Below are positions 9,330 through 18,028 of a stretch of 64,000 bases of DNA, piece after piece. Numbering within the stretch: position 1 is the stretch's first letter; each line of letters opens with the position of its first letter. Below the pieces are notes generated by a model that worked only from the letters and a program-made list of their open reading frames with translations, made no database searches and had not been told where the DNA came from. Source of the stretch: Ulvibacter litoralis (GTDB lineage Bacteria; Bacteroidota; Bacteroidia; Flavobacteriales; Flavobacteriaceae); assembly GCF_900102055.1 (NCBI RefSeq), contig NZ_FNBA01000002.1, positions 62,001 to 126,000 of the forward strand, given 5' to 3'. Both the position numbers and the translations under genes were made by a program.

Positions 9330-10232
9330 TTAGTTTTGTTTGGTAAGTTCTAGGAATTGTTCTTCAAGACTTTCTTTGCGTTTTACAAGATGTGAAAGTG
9401 TGATGCCTTGATTAAAAAGGAATTTGTTTACTTCGGAAGCTTCCATCGGTTCGTTCAAGTAGGCGATAAGATGATCACCTTCCGTTTTAATAGTTCCGAA
9501 GGCGTTGTGTCCTTCCAAAGCGGCTTGTAATAGTACTAAGTCATTACTTTTTAAAGTGAAGAAGCCGTGACTGGCATTCATTCCATCGACAGTACCTGTG
9601 TATAAACTTTTTCCTTTCCGAAGAATTACAACATGAGAACACACTTTTTCTACTTCATCTAATAAATGCGACGCCAATAAAATTGTGGTTCCTTCTGAAG
9701 CAATCTTTTTTATTATTTCACGTATTTGATGAATACCCTGCGGATCTAATCCATTGGTAGGTTCATCAAGAATGAGAATTTCAGGATCGTTTAATAGGGC
9801 AGAAGCAATCGCTAAGCGTTGTTTCATTCCGAGTGAAAAAGAACTAAACTTACTGTTTTTACGCTCTAAAAGGCCAACAATTTCAAGCTTTTCTTCAATT
9901 TTAGTCGAAGACACTTCTTTTATTTTGCAAACCAATTCAAGATTTTGAACGGCTGTCATATACGGATAGAAATTAGGATGCTCGATAATTGCCCCAACTT
10001 TTTTTAACGCTTCGTGCGTGGTTCCGCTCCCGTCAAACCAATGAAACTCACCTTTGGTTCTGTTTACAACGTTTAGTACAATTCCGAGAGTGGTCGATTT
10101 TCCACTTCCGTTCGGACCTAGAATTCCGTAAACGTTTCCTTTTTCTATGGTAAAAGAAAGATCATCTACGGCAGTAAGTGATCCAAATTTTTTAGTAAGG
10201 TTACGAATCGTGAGGATGGCATTTCCTTGCAT
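9330..10232 (-). CDS. ABC transporter ATP-binding protein
   Basis: Cytosolic ATPase of a two-component ABC exporter. Walker A is GPNGSGKST near residues 38-46, the signature is SFSLGMKQRLAIA near 132, Walker B is EILILDEPTNGLDPQG near 151, and the switch His is in LLASHLLDEV. The ~80 C-terminal residues beyond the ATPase core resemble the accessory domain of bacitracin-resistance-type (BcrA) subunits, so drug or peptide export is possible but not shown. At 300 residues it is typical. It is first in a two-gene operon with the permease. Confidence 0.93.
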   Translation of the reverse strand: MQGNAILTIRNLTKKFGSLTAVDDLSFTIEKGNVYGILGPNGSGKSTTLGIVLNVVNRTKGEFHWFDGSGTTHEALKKVGAIIEHPNFYPYMTAVQNLELVCKIKEVSSTKIEEKLEIVGLLERKNSKFSSFSLGMKQRLAIASALLNDPEILILDEPTNGLDPQGIHQIREIIKKIASEGTTILLASHLLDEVEKVCSHVVILRKGKSLYTGTVDGMNASHGFFTLKSNDLVLLQAALEGHNAFGTIKTEGDHLIAYLNEPMEASEVNKFLFNQGITLSHLVKRKESLEEQFLELTKQN

Positions 10233-10306
10233 TGTTTTTTGGTGTTTAGTTATTGGTATGACGAGCGAGCTTCAAATTTGTTACAAGATAACCAAAAGGG
10301 ATGTAC

Positions 10307-10344
10307 AGAAAAATCCTAGATTCAGTAACTAGAACCTAGGATTT
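10307..10344 (-). terminator. Intrinsic terminator downstream of the nucleoid-associated protein gene
   Basis: Inverted repeat AAATCCTAG / CTAGGATTT with a 16-nt loop. Read on the minus strand the second arm runs into five T. It sits between the stop at 10375 and the ABC ATPase start. Confidence 0.55.
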
Positions 10345-10374
10345 ATATTGTTTTGTAGTTTCGTTTGTAACGAC

Positions 10375-11433
10375 TTACGATTTTTCTTCTTTGTTGAAAT
10401 ACACCAAATAATAATACATTTGTTTTTCTTCATCCCATCCTTTTTCTACAAAACGATCGGCACTTTCAGCATTGATAAAATCTAACTTAATCTGAATGTT
10501 TGTATCTAGATTAATTACATTTTTAATTTTCTTTCTAGCTGCTGTTACTGCTGTATTTGCAATAGGAAACGATGTTAAGTCTTGAATGCTATATTTAGGA
10601 GCTTTCTCGTTTTTATAGTTGTTAAACTCAGGTATTAAATCAGGATTGTCTATCACGTCATTCATGAATGCAGACTCCTCAAAACTATCATTTTTCGCAA
10701 AATGATTCACAGCACGATTCATGAATAAAACCTCTTGTTTTTTATCTTCTGCAGGAAGCACAACTTCCTTAGCAAAGTCTTGACAAAATTTTAAGTACTT
10801 TTTTGTTTTGAAGTTATCGTCTTCACAAGGGTCAACCCCTAAAAAGCTCTCTAACCAATAACGCGCATCGTAGCGATTGCTATCTACAGAAAGTACTTTA
10901 TAACCTTCTTCTTTTTTGACATTAAAAATAAGACAGCCTTTGTCTAATTTGTTGAGATTTACTCCTTGTTGTAGGTTGGCTTCTAATTGGTTTTGGGTTT
11001 CAGAAAATTGAAGAAAATCTTGTTTTAGCTCCGATTTGAATATTCCAATTCCGTTTACCTTTTCGTTGTCAATCTGTAAACCTTCAAAAAAGGCGATGTA
11101 GACTTCTCCACTTTTAATGTGTGGGTGCATCGATTGATCGTAAAGGTGTTGGGTAATTTTTTTACTGGCTTGGTGAATCGTACTTGGATCTGCAAACACT
11201 TCCGAAGCAATAGAAAATATTTCGTGAAATTCTAAGTCGGTATCGTGGGCAAATTGAAAGTAATTTTCTTCTTTTTCTCGAAAAGGTTTCAGAAAAAACT
11301 CTTTTAATAAAGGAGTAATTTCGTCGTCTGTTTGGTAAACTTCTTCGGAAAGTAATATAGGCTCATTTTTACTTTTATTCCCAACTCTATGAATAGATAA
11401 GGAAGCAATATGCGCAGAATATAAGTTGATCAT
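10375..11433 (-). CDS. Nucleoid-associated protein (NdpA/YejK-like, 37-kDa family)
   Basis: 352 residues. The N-terminus (MINLYSAHIASLSIHRVGNK), the central EVYIAFFEGLQID...NGIGIFKSE region and the C-terminal IQIKLDFINAESADRFVEKG match the NA37/NdpA family in Bacteroidetes. Those proteins associate with DNA in the nucleoid; the exact role is poorly defined. No signal peptide or membrane segment is present. It lies 43 bp downstream of the pRiA4b-like gene on the same strand, so co-transcription is likely, and is followed by a terminator hairpin. Confidence 0.8.
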   Translation of the reverse strand: MINLYSAHIASLSIHRVGNKSKNEPILLSEEVYQTDDEITPLLKEFFLKPFREKEENYFQFAHDTDLEFHEIFSIASEVFADPSTIHQASKKITQHLYDQSMHPHIKSGEVYIAFFEGLQIDNEKVNGIGIFKSELKQDFLQFSETQNQLEANLQQGVNLNKLDKGCLIFNVKKEEGYKVLSVDSNRYDARYWLESFLGVDPCEDDNFKTKKYLKFCQDFAKEVVLPAEDKKQEVLFMNRAVNHFAKNDSFEESAFMNDVIDNPDLIPEFNNYKNEKAPKYSIQDLTSFPIANTAVTAARKKIKNVINLDTNIQIKLDFINAESADRFVEKGWDEEKQMYYYLVYFNKEEKS

Positions 11434-11476
11434 TTTGAATCTTTAGAATTAAATTAGGTAAGCGTAGTAAGGAAGA

Positions 11477-12010
11477 TTAATTCCAGTTTTCGTCAAAGTC
11501 GAGGGTGTCGTAATCTTCAGGGTCCAGATCGAATTCGTCGTCGTCGTAAAAATCATCTACATCATCGTCCTCGTCGTCTTCTCCTTTTCCAACGTATTTT
11601 TTATGCGGGGCATCATCTGGAATTTCACCGTGTGCGAACATTAGGTTTGGATACATCATACCGGCTTCAGGTTCAGCAATTTCAGCGAGCTCAACTAAAA
11701 AAGTCCACATGGTTAAAAAGTCGTATACGTAGATTAATTTGGTGCTATTTTCAGAAACTACATTTTGCAGAAGGGTTTCGCTCATGACACGTAAAGCACC
11801 AGGGACTTCGCTCATATCAAACAATGGAATTTCTTCTTCTTGTTCCCACTCGTCATTACTTGTATAAAAAGAAGCCATCTCTTGCCCTTCAAAACCATAG
11901 GCTTGTGTGATGACATTATGAAAGTCTTCTAAGGTTGCGGTTTCTTCAATTTCAATATCACGAATCACATCTTCTTTTGCGTCGAGAATTATTCTAAAAC
12001 GGTAAATCAT
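11477..12010 (-). CDS. Plasmid pRiA4b ORF-3-like family protein
   Basis: 177 residues. The N-terminal ~115 (MIYRFRIILDAKEDVIRDIE, LEDFHNVITQAYGFEG) match the pRiA4b ORF-3-like family (PF07929), found on plasmids and in chromosomes and of no proven function. The last ~40 residues are almost all Asp and Glu (DDEDDDVDDFYDDDEFDLD), a strongly acidic tail that could mimic nucleic acid or bind basic proteins; that is inference. A good -7 box lies 18 bp upstream. The family name comes from a plasmid, but nothing around it suggests recent mobility. Confidence 0.8.
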   Translation of the reverse strand: MIYRFRIILDAKEDVIRDIEIEETATLEDFHNVITQAYGFEGQEMASFYTSNDEWEQEEEIPLFDMSEVPGALRVMSETLLQNVVSENSTKLIYVYDFLTMWTFLVELAEIAEPEAGMMYPNLMFAHGEIPDDAPHKKYVGKGEDDEDDDVDDFYDDDEFDLDPEDYDTLDFDENWN

Positions 12011-12028
12011 ATCAAAAATTTAAGATTG

Positions 12029-12036
12029 CAAAGATA
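12029..12036 (-). promoter_or_regulatory. -7 box TATCTTTG
   Basis: Exact TAnnTTTG match on the minus strand, 18 nt before the ATG at 12010; probably drives the pRiA4b-like and nucleoid-associated protein genes. Confidence 0.6.
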
Positions 12037-12151
12037 TTGTTTTTGCTTCATAAGGAACGACTATTTTTTGATGTAAAAGGAAAAATTACGCATATTACAT
12101 CTAAGATCATTTTATGAATTCCAAATGATTTTAAACTTAATATTTAAGTTT

Positions 12152-13171
12152 TTATTTACTATACCTATGCAGTGTAAAAGTCATTGCCGCAAGTAGAAAA
12201 AATGCGACTACTTGATGCAATACTCCTAAAACGACAGGAACTTGTAAAATTAAAGTAAACACTCCAAGTATAAATTGAACTAGCACGAGTGCAACAAGGA
12301 CGTGTACTCCTTTTTTCTGCGGAATTGTAGCTGTAACTTTTCGTGTTTTGTACCAGATAAGACCAATTAAGAATACCACTACATACGCCATATAACGATG
12401 TACAAACTGAACGCCACTTTTTCCTTCTACAAAATTTTTCCAAACAGGAGTTTGTTCAATAGTAACAGTTTCATGAATTAATTTGCCATCGTTCATCAAG
12501 GGCCAGTGATTGTGAATCCAGCCAGCATCAAGTCCTGCAACAAATGCGCCCCAAATAATTTGAAGGATTAAAACTCCCATTCCAATACGAATAAGGTTTC
12601 TCAATGTTATATCAATTTCTTTTTTCTTCGGAAACCAAAGATCTAAAGCGACCCATAATGTATAAGCGAACGTAATAAATGCAGTAGTTAAATGCATTGC
12701 CAAACGGAAATGGCTCACATCTGGATTATCTACCAAGCCACTTTTTACCATATACCAACCTAGAAACCCTTGAAATCCTCCAAGAAAAAGTATTAAGAGG
12801 CATTTTTTTACTGTTTTTTTTGAAAGCTGCTTTTTCAGCAGAAAATAAAGAAAAGGAATTAGAAATACCATTCCAATAAATCGGCCAATAACACGGTGTA
12901 GCCATTCCCAAAAGAAGATATCTTTAAAATCTTCTAACGAAAAGTGATTGTTTAGTTTTTGATATTCAGGATATTGTTTGTACAACTCGAAGGCCTCATT
13001 CCATTCCACCTCATTCATGGGAGGAAGCGTACCCGAAATAAGTTTGTAATTTGAAATTGAAAGTCCGGAATGTGTTAATCGTGTGATGCCGCCCACTACT
13101 ACCATTACAAATATGAGAGCACATCCTGTTAAAAGCCAGTAGATTACTTTTTTGTTTTGTTGCATATTCAA
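12152..13171 (-). CDS. ctaA: Heme A synthase, COX15/CtaA family
   Basis: Integral membrane enzyme that oxidises the C8 methyl group of heme O to a formyl group, giving heme A for aa3-type cytochrome oxidase. The 339 residues carry eight hydrophobic segments. Visible family motifs are GGITRLTHSGLSIS near residues 27-40, the heme-ligand His in FFWEWLHRVIGR near 92, MHLTTAFITF near 159, VHRYMAYVVV near 257 and VLGVLHQVVAF near 318. The start may be the first ATG or the one two codons later (MNMQQNKK). It implies an aerobic respiratory chain. A REP-like inverted repeat separates it from the cca gene upstream. Confidence 0.95.
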   Translation of the reverse strand: MNMQQNKKVIYWLLTGCALIFVMVVVGGITRLTHSGLSISNYKLISGTLPPMNEVEWNEAFELYKQYPEYQKLNNHFSLEDFKDIFFWEWLHRVIGRFIGMVFLIPFLYFLLKKQLSKKTVKKCLLILFLGGFQGFLGWYMVKSGLVDNPDVSHFRLAMHLTTAFITFAYTLWVALDLWFPKKKEIDITLRNLIRIGMGVLILQIIWGAFVAGLDAGWIHNHWPLMNDGKLIHETVTIEQTPVWKNFVEGKSGVQFVHRYMAYVVVFLIGLIWYKTRKVTATIPQKKGVHVLVALVLVQFILGVFTLILQVPVVLGVLHQVVAFFLLAAMTFTLHRYSK

Positions 13172-13178
13172 TGTCTGG

Positions 13179-13236
13179 TCGAGCGCAGCCGAGACCTACT
13201 TGTTTTAGTACTATTGACCTCTCGACTGCGCTCGAG
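13179..13236. repeat. REP-like intergenic inverted repeat
   Basis: Arms TCGAGCGCAGCCGAGA and TCTCGACTGCGCTCGA are complementary except for one base and enclose a ~25-nt AT-rich loop, between the cca stop and the ctaA start. Sequences built on GTCGAGCGCAGTCGAG are common dispersed intergenic palindromes in Bacteroidetes. A relative with a GGAG core lies at 48446-48517. Confidence 0.75.
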
Positions 13237-13255
13237 GGGACAGATTTACTTCTTT

Positions 13256-14680
13256 TTAAATCAGCTTCAATCCAAGTTCTTTTCCTTTTTTCAGCATAAA
13301 TTGGCGCGCCGCTTCGTATTCATTTGGAATGTCACCTTCTAAAATAGCTTCTTTAATCGCATCTTTTATAAGTCCGATTTCGCGAGAAGGTTTCAGTCCA
13401 AATGTGGTCATGATTTCTTCTCCGCTAACGGGAGGTTGAAAGTTTCGAATATGATCGCGTTCTTCTACTTCTACAATCTTATCGCGAACCAACTTAAAAT
13501 TTTGATGGTATTTTTTGAATTTCTTCGGATTTTTAGTCGTGATATCTGCTTCGCAAAGGGTCATTAAATCTTCCACATGTTCGCCAGCGTCAAAAACCAA
13601 TCTACGTACAGCGCTATCGGTTACTTCTGAAGCCAATACAATGGGGCGGGAGCTCATCAATACCATTTTCTGAACAAACTTCATCTTCTCGTTCAGTGGC
13701 ATTTTGAGACGTTTAAAGAGTTTGTAGACCATTTTTGAACCTACAAATTCGTGTGCGTGAAACGTCCAACCTATTTTTTTGTCAAAGCGTTTGGTTGGTG
13801 CTTTTCCGATGTCGTGTAATAAAGCCGCCCATCGCAACCAAAGGTCGTCTGTGGCTTGCGCAATATTATCTACTACTTCTAAGGTGTGCCAAAAGTTATC
13901 TTTGTGGCGTTGACCTTCTTTTTCATCAATTCCTTGTAGTGCGACTAATTCTGGTAATATAAAAGGGAGTAATCCTGTTTTATGCAACAAGCTAAATCCT
14001 TTTGAAGGCACTTCCGAAGCAATTATTTTATGTAATTCGTCAACAATACGCTCGTTAGAGATAATTTTGATCCGACTTGCATTTTTTGTGATGGCGTCTA
14101 GTGATTTTTTTTCAATGGTAAAGTCTAACTGAGAGGCAAATCGAATAGCGCGCATCATTCGTAACGGGTCGTCGCTGTAAGTAATGTCTGGATCTAAAGG
14201 TGTTTTAATCGTTCTGTACTCTAAATCTTGTAACCCATTAAAAGGATCGAGTAACGCACCGTATGAATCTTGATTAACGCTAATTGCCATGGCGTTAATG
14301 GTAAAATCGCGCCTGTTTTGATCGTCTTCTAGGGTACCATTTTCAACTTCTGGATTTCTGCTTTCTTCGGAATAGGACTCTTTTCGAGCACCTACAAATT
14401 CAAGTTCAATACCGCCTGATTTTAACATTGCAGTACCGTAATTTTTGAAGACTGAAACGTTTGGTTTTCCAGGTAATAATTTAGAAACTTCTTTGGCAAG
14501 CTCAATACCACTTCCTACAGCCACAATATCAATGTCTTTAGCAGTACCTCTTTTTAAGATGTAATCCCGAACAAATCCGCCAATTACATAACATTCTAGG
14601 TTAAGGTTAGAAGCTGCTTTCGCAATTGTATTAAATACAGGGTTTTGTAAAGCGGTTTTTAAATTTTGGGATGTTTGCAT
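13256..14680 (-). CDS. cca: CCA tRNA nucleotidyltransferase with HD domain
   Basis: Adds or repairs the 3'-terminal CCA of tRNAs. The 474 residues contain the class II nucleotidyltransferase head ([15 protein letters not shown] near residue 32, then KDIDIV with the metal-binding Asp pair), the [10 protein letters not shown] motif near 123, RMMRAIRFA near 174, and an HD phosphohydrolase domain ([11 protein letters not shown] near 290). It follows sua5 by 3 bp and is last of a five-gene tight cluster that begins with three glycosyltransferases. CCA-adding and A-adding enzymes cannot be told apart safely by eye. Confidence 0.92.
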   Translation of the reverse strand: MQTSQNLKTALQNPVFNTIAKAASNLNLECYVIGGFVRDYILKRGTAKDIDIVAVGSGIELAKEVSKLLPGKPNVSVFKNYGTAMLKSGGIELEFVGARKESYSEESRNPEVENGTLEDDQNRRDFTINAMAISVNQDSYGALLDPFNGLQDLEYRTIKTPLDPDITYSDDPLRMMRAIRFASQLDFTIEKKSLDAITKNASRIKIISNERIVDELHKIIASEVPSKGFSLLHKTGLLPFILPELVALQGIDEKEGQRHKDNFWHTLEVVDNIAQATDDLWLRWAALLHDIGKAPTKRFDKKIGWTFHAHEFVGSKMVYKLFKRLKMPLNEKMKFVQKMVLMSSRPIVLASEVTDSAVRRLVFDAGEHVEDLMTLCEADITTKNPKKFKKYHQNFKLVRDKIVEVEERDHIRNFQPPVSGEEIMTTFGLKPSREIGLIKDAIKEAILEGDIPNEYEAARQFMLKKGKELGLKLI

Positions 14681-14683
14681 TTT

Positions 14684-15244
14684 TTATTTTCTGAGCACTG
14701 TAACCGTTCCGTCATTTTTAATTTTGATAATAGTGGACGGTTTTCCAGCCTTTTTATCACGCTGCAAATTTACGACATAGTCAACGCCATCCAAAATCTC
14801 CTGACTTATTTCTTGAAAGTTTAACGGTGTTTTTTCGCCACTAATATTTGCCGAAGTAGAAACAATTGGACGCTTCAGTTTTCGGATTAGTTTTTGACAA
14901 AATTCATTGTCTACAATACGATAGGCAAGCGAATCGTCTGCTGCAATTAAAGTTTCAGAAACACGTATTGGATTGTCGTAAACAATGGTTGTGGGATCTA
15001 CCGAAAACTTTAAAACATCGTAAGCGCCTTTTGGAATTTGCTCTACAAATTGTTCGAGCATTCGCAAGTCACTTACCAAGCAAATTAACGATTTGTCGTT
15101 GGCGCGTTTTTTAAGTTCGTAAATACGCTCAATCGCTTTTGGATGTGTCGAATCGCAACCAATTCCCCAAACGGTATCGGTTGGATATAAAATAAGGCCC
15201 CCTTTTTTTAAGACAGCGAGTGCATTTTCAAGTTCAGTTTTCAT
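14684..15244 (-). CDS. tsaC: L-threonylcarbamoyladenylate synthase (Sua5/YrdC family)
   Basis: Makes threonylcarbamoyl-AMP from threonine, bicarbonate and ATP, the first step of the t6A37 modification of ANN-decoding tRNAs. At 186 residues it is the short TsaC type without the Sua5 C-terminal domain. Motifs: GGLILYPTDTVWGIGCD at 15-31, KKRANDKSLICLVSD near 45-59 and RPIVSTSANISGEKTP near 128-143. Its start overlaps the end of the upstream GT2 gene by 11 bp and it is followed 3 bp later by cca, so two tRNA-maturation genes sit at the end of a glycosyltransferase operon. Confidence 0.93.
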   Translation of the reverse strand: MKTELENALAVLKKGGLILYPTDTVWGIGCDSTHPKAIERIYELKKRANDKSLICLVSDLRMLEQFVEQIPKGAYDVLKFSVDPTTIVYDNPIRVSETLIAADDSLAYRIVDNEFCQKLIRKLKRPIVSTSANISGEKTPLNFQEISQEILDGVDYVVNLQRDKKAGKPSTIIKIKNDGTVTVLRK

Positions 15245-16148
15245 CGAAAGTTCGAGGTGTTTGTTTGTGTTTTAAAGATGCTTTTGAAGGATTTAGCTTC
15301 AGAAGTACCGATAATAAATACCATTTTTTAGGTTTCAGTAAGATGGCCGCAACCAAATATTTTCGGATGGTTACATATTTTATGAATCCGAAGTTTTTCC
15401 GAAGCACATATAAATAAGAGATATACGCCTCTTTGTCAATTTCAGGGGAGCTTCCGATGCTCACGCCTTGGTAGTGTAAAATTTTAGCTTCAGGCACTAG
15501 CATACTGCTATACCCTAATTTTTTAAGTCGGTAGCAAATATCCATTTCTTCCCAATACAGAAAAATGTTAGGATCAAATCCGCCAGCTTCTTCAAATGCC
15601 TTTGCGTTAAAAAATAGAAAGGCACCATTTACCCAATCCACTTTTATAGGCTGGGTGTATTTTTTTTTGCGTTTCGGGTAGCGTTTCGGATTCATTTTCT
15701 CCAAAAAACCTCTTCCGAAGAGCAAGCGACGGAGTCCTTTATTATGATCGAACGAAGGAACAAGGTTGTTGTGTTCGTCGTAATTTTGTGCAGTGCAAAC
15801 GCCTACGGGCGGATTGTGTTCCATGTAGCGATACAAAATGCTAAGGCAGTCATTTTGCAGCATGGCATCATTGTTCAAGAACAATACATACTTGGCGTTA
15901 GCATGTTGGTAACCATACATATTTCCTCCTCCAAATCCGGTGTTGAGGTCGCTTCTAAAAAGCTGAATGTATTCTTTCTTCGGAAAGTTTTGTTTCAGAT
16001 GTTTATAATCTGCAAGTTCCGAATTGTTATCTACCACAATAATCTGATACGACACAGCTTCCGAAGTTAAACCCACGACTGCTTCAATACATTTTAAGGT
16101 GTACTTTGAGGTGTTGTAATTAATAAGAATGACTGCAATGTCTTTCAT
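15234..16148 (-). CDS. Glycosyltransferase family 2
   Basis: Inverting GT-A glycosyltransferase, cytosolic face of the inner membrane. In 304 residues: VILINYNTSKYTLKC at the start, VVDNNSE near 39, the DxD-type LFLNNDAML near 90, a GAFLFFNAKAFEEAGGFD acceptor-side motif near 175, and the catalytic-base region WEEMDICYRLKKLGY near 204. This pattern is close to rhamnosyltransferase-like enzymes of O-antigen or core synthesis; donor and acceptor are unknown. It overlaps tsaC by 11 bp and follows the GT4 gene by 6 bp. Confidence 0.88.
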   Translation of the reverse strand: MKDIAVILINYNTSKYTLKCIEAVVGLTSEAVSYQIIVVDNNSELADYKHLKQNFPKKEYIQLFRSDLNTGFGGGNMYGYQHANAKYVLFLNNDAMLQNDCLSILYRYMEHNPPVGVCTAQNYDEHNNLVPSFDHNKGLRRLLFGRGFLEKMNPKRYPKRKKKYTQPIKVDWVNGAFLFFNAKAFEEAGGFDPNIFLYWEEMDICYRLKKLGYSSMLVPEAKILHYQGVSIGSSPEIDKEAYISYLYVLRKNFGFIKYVTIRKYLVAAILLKPKKWYLLSVLLKLNPSKASLKHKQTPRTFDEN

Positions 16149-16154
16149 ACAGCG

Positions 16155-17225
16155 TTATAGATTTAGCAATTTTTTATATACCTCGACATACTGTTGTGCG
16201 GTGGTTTCCCAACTGAAGCTTTTAGCACGATTTACATACCAATTTTCGTAAAACTCTTGCGCATTGTGAAACCGTGCCATTCCTAGTTGAAGGGTTTCGG
16301 CCATGTATTGCGGATCGTAATGATCCCAGTAAAAACTATGTTCACCCCCAATTTCAGGCAACGATGTATTGTTTGATATAAAAACAGGTTTTCCGAAGCG
16401 CATGGCTTCAATGGGAGGAATACCGAAACCTTCTCGCAACGATGGAAATACAAACGCATCGCAATGTTGCAAGTAGTATTGCTTTTGAAGGTCTTCTATT
16501 TTTCCAGTCTGAAACACCCGATTTTCAAAACCGTATTCTTTCACTAAAGCGGTAAGCTTGTCGGCGTAAATAGAGGTGTTATTTCCAGATAGAATTAAGT
16601 TGTACTCTGGCAAAAACTGAAGCATTTCTACCAAAGTGATAAAGTTTTTACGCTCGCTAAAGTCACCAATAGAAAACAAAAACGGTCGTTCTGAAGTGAT
16701 TTCGGGCTTGTAGCCTTCAGGAATAGAAATATCGGTAATGGTATTTCCGTTGTAAATTACATATTCCGGAATGTTTGGCACGTTAAAATGGTGGTGGGTA
16801 TCTTTTTTAGCAAATTCAGAAATATACACAATTCCATTAGCGCGTTTCAACTTCTCGTTAAATTTCGCTTTCAGTTTTGCTTGTAATAGAGAAGAACCTT
16901 CTTCCACAAAATGCACATCATGTACCGTTAATAAATAAGGAATATTAAAAAAGGGTTCCACTTTAATATTCTGATTTAAGCAATGCCAAAGGTTGTATTT
17001 TTTCTTTATTCTGAAAGGTTTGTGACGCGTGATGGAGCGGTATTTCTTGTATTTAAAAGTAGAACCAAACTCAGCTTTTAATTCCTTCACATTTTTAGCG
17101 TGCAAGGTAATTTTGAAGCCTTTCAGCGGTGTTTTAGCAAGTGCTTTTATAAGATGGTAATTAAACTGACCGAAGCCCGAATATTTATTCTTAAGGTTGT
17201 GAGATTCCAAAAAAACTTTTTTCAT
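16155..17225 (-). CDS. Glycosyltransferase family 4 (GT-B)
   Basis: Retaining GT-B glycosyltransferase, 356 residues. The N-terminal acceptor domain includes YLLTVHDVHFVEEGS; the C-terminal donor domain carries RPFLFSIGDFSERKNFITLV near 190 and the E-x7-E motif region SLREGFGIPPIEAMRFGKPV near 272-291, which binds the nucleotide-sugar diphosphate. Donor unknown. It lies 3 bp downstream of a WaaE-like gene and 6 bp upstream of a GT2 gene, pointing to a shared role in envelope glycan or LPS core assembly. Confidence 0.9.
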   Translation of the reverse strand: MKKVFLESHNLKNKYSGFGQFNYHLIKALAKTPLKGFKITLHAKNVKELKAEFGSTFKYKKYRSITRHKPFRIKKKYNLWHCLNQNIKVEPFFNIPYLLTVHDVHFVEEGSSLLQAKLKAKFNEKLKRANGIVYISEFAKKDTHHHFNVPNIPEYVIYNGNTITDISIPEGYKPEITSERPFLFSIGDFSERKNFITLVEMLQFLPEYNLILSGNNTSIYADKLTALVKEYGFENRVFQTGKIEDLQKQYYLQHCDAFVFPSLREGFGIPPIEAMRFGKPVFISNNTSLPEIGGEHSFYWDHYDPQYMAETLQLGMARFHNAQEFYENWYVNRAKSFSWETTAQQYVEVYKKLLNL

Positions 17226-17228
17226 GAC

Positions 17229-17990
17229 TTAGTCTATTTTACGATACAGCATCCATAAATTTACATATCTCTTAAAGGTAGCAAAAGCGCTTGTATATGC
17301 TAAAATAAAACCTTCTTTTCCATCCAAAATTCCTAATCTAATAAAATACTGGTGGTTAAAACGCCACCACGGACGCACAAAAAAGTGATACCAATTGGCT
17401 TGCTTTTTCTTTTTGTACAACATTTTGGCTTGCAGCGCACTGTAAGCGTGTAGCTTTTGCGTGTACGCATCAAACGATTTGTAGGTATAATGTGGAAGTC
17501 TATTTTTTAAATGGGCAGTTTCTCCTTCTACTTCCAGCGTTTCATGTACCAAATTCGCATTGTAATGACAGAACTGTTTGTTAAAGACACGGATTACAAA
17601 ATCATTTTGCATGCCACTGTATTTAATGCGCCGATTCATAAAGTAAAAATCACGTTTTACAAAATACGCATTGGCTTTCGGGTGTTGTAAAGTTTCTACT
17701 ATTTCTTCGGAAAGTGCTTTGGTAATTTCTTCATCTAGGTCGAAAAATACAATCCAATCGTTCGTAGCTTTCGAAAGTGCGAAGTTTTTTTGCGCTGAAA
17801 AATTGTCGAACTTTCGTTGAAAGACTGTTACCTTTTCGTGTTTTGTAGCAATGGCAACGGTTTCATCTGTGCTAAACGAATCGACAATAATAATTTCGTC
17901 GGCAAAATCAAGGCTTTTTAAGAACCCCTCCATGGCTTTCGCTTCGTTAAGCGTAATGGCAATTGCACTAATTTTTAAGGAGTTTTCCAA
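17229..17990 (-). CDS. Glycosyltransferase family 2, WaaE-like
   Basis: 253-residue GT2 protein like LPS core beta-glucosyltransferase WaaE/KdtX: AIAITLNEAKAMEGFL, DEIIIVDSFSTDETV near residue 32, RKFDNFSAQKNFAL near 60 and WIVFFDLDEEIT with the DxD-like centre. The start is TTG at 17990; no ATG is in frame ahead of the conserved first strand. A TACTTTTG -7 box lies 19 nt upstream, so this is the first gene of the five-gene unit running through cca. A clear paralogue is encoded at 18758-19495. Confidence 0.87.
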   Translation of the reverse strand: MENSLKISAIAITLNEAKAMEGFLKSLDFADEIIIVDSFSTDETVAIATKHEKVTVFQRKFDNFSAQKNFALSKATNDWIVFFDLDEEITKALSEEIVETLQHPKANAYFVKRDFYFMNRRIKYSGMQNDFVIRVFNKQFCHYNANLVHETLEVEGETAHLKNRLPHYTYKSFDAYTQKLHAYSALQAKMLYKKKKQANWYHFFVRPWWRFNHQYFIRLGILDGKEGFILAYTSAFATFKRYVNLWMLYRKID

Positions 17991-18009
17991 TAGTAGCTTG
18001 TAGTTTACG

Positions 18010-18017
18010 CAAAAGTA
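18010..18017 (-). promoter_or_regulatory. -7 box TACTTTTG for the glycosyltransferase-tsaC-cca operon
   Basis: Exact TAnnTTTG match on the minus strand, 19 nt before the TTG at 17990. It is one base away from an oppositely directed -7 box (18019-18026), so the two promoters overlap. Confidence 0.6.
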
Positions 18018-18018
18018 A

Positions 18019-18026
18019 TAATTTTG
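18019..18026 (+). promoter_or_regulatory. -7 box TAATTTTG for the polysaccharide deacetylase gene
   Basis: Exact TAnnTTTG match ending 2 nt before the GTG at 18029. The transcript would be leaderless or start inside the codon. Confidence 0.6.
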
Positions 18027-18028
18027 CA

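Noticed and set aside
11477-12010. pRiA4b ORF-3-like gene as evidence of a plasmid or IS remnant
   Set aside because: The name is historical; no transposase, terminal repeats or composition break flank it, and the family is common in chromosomes.
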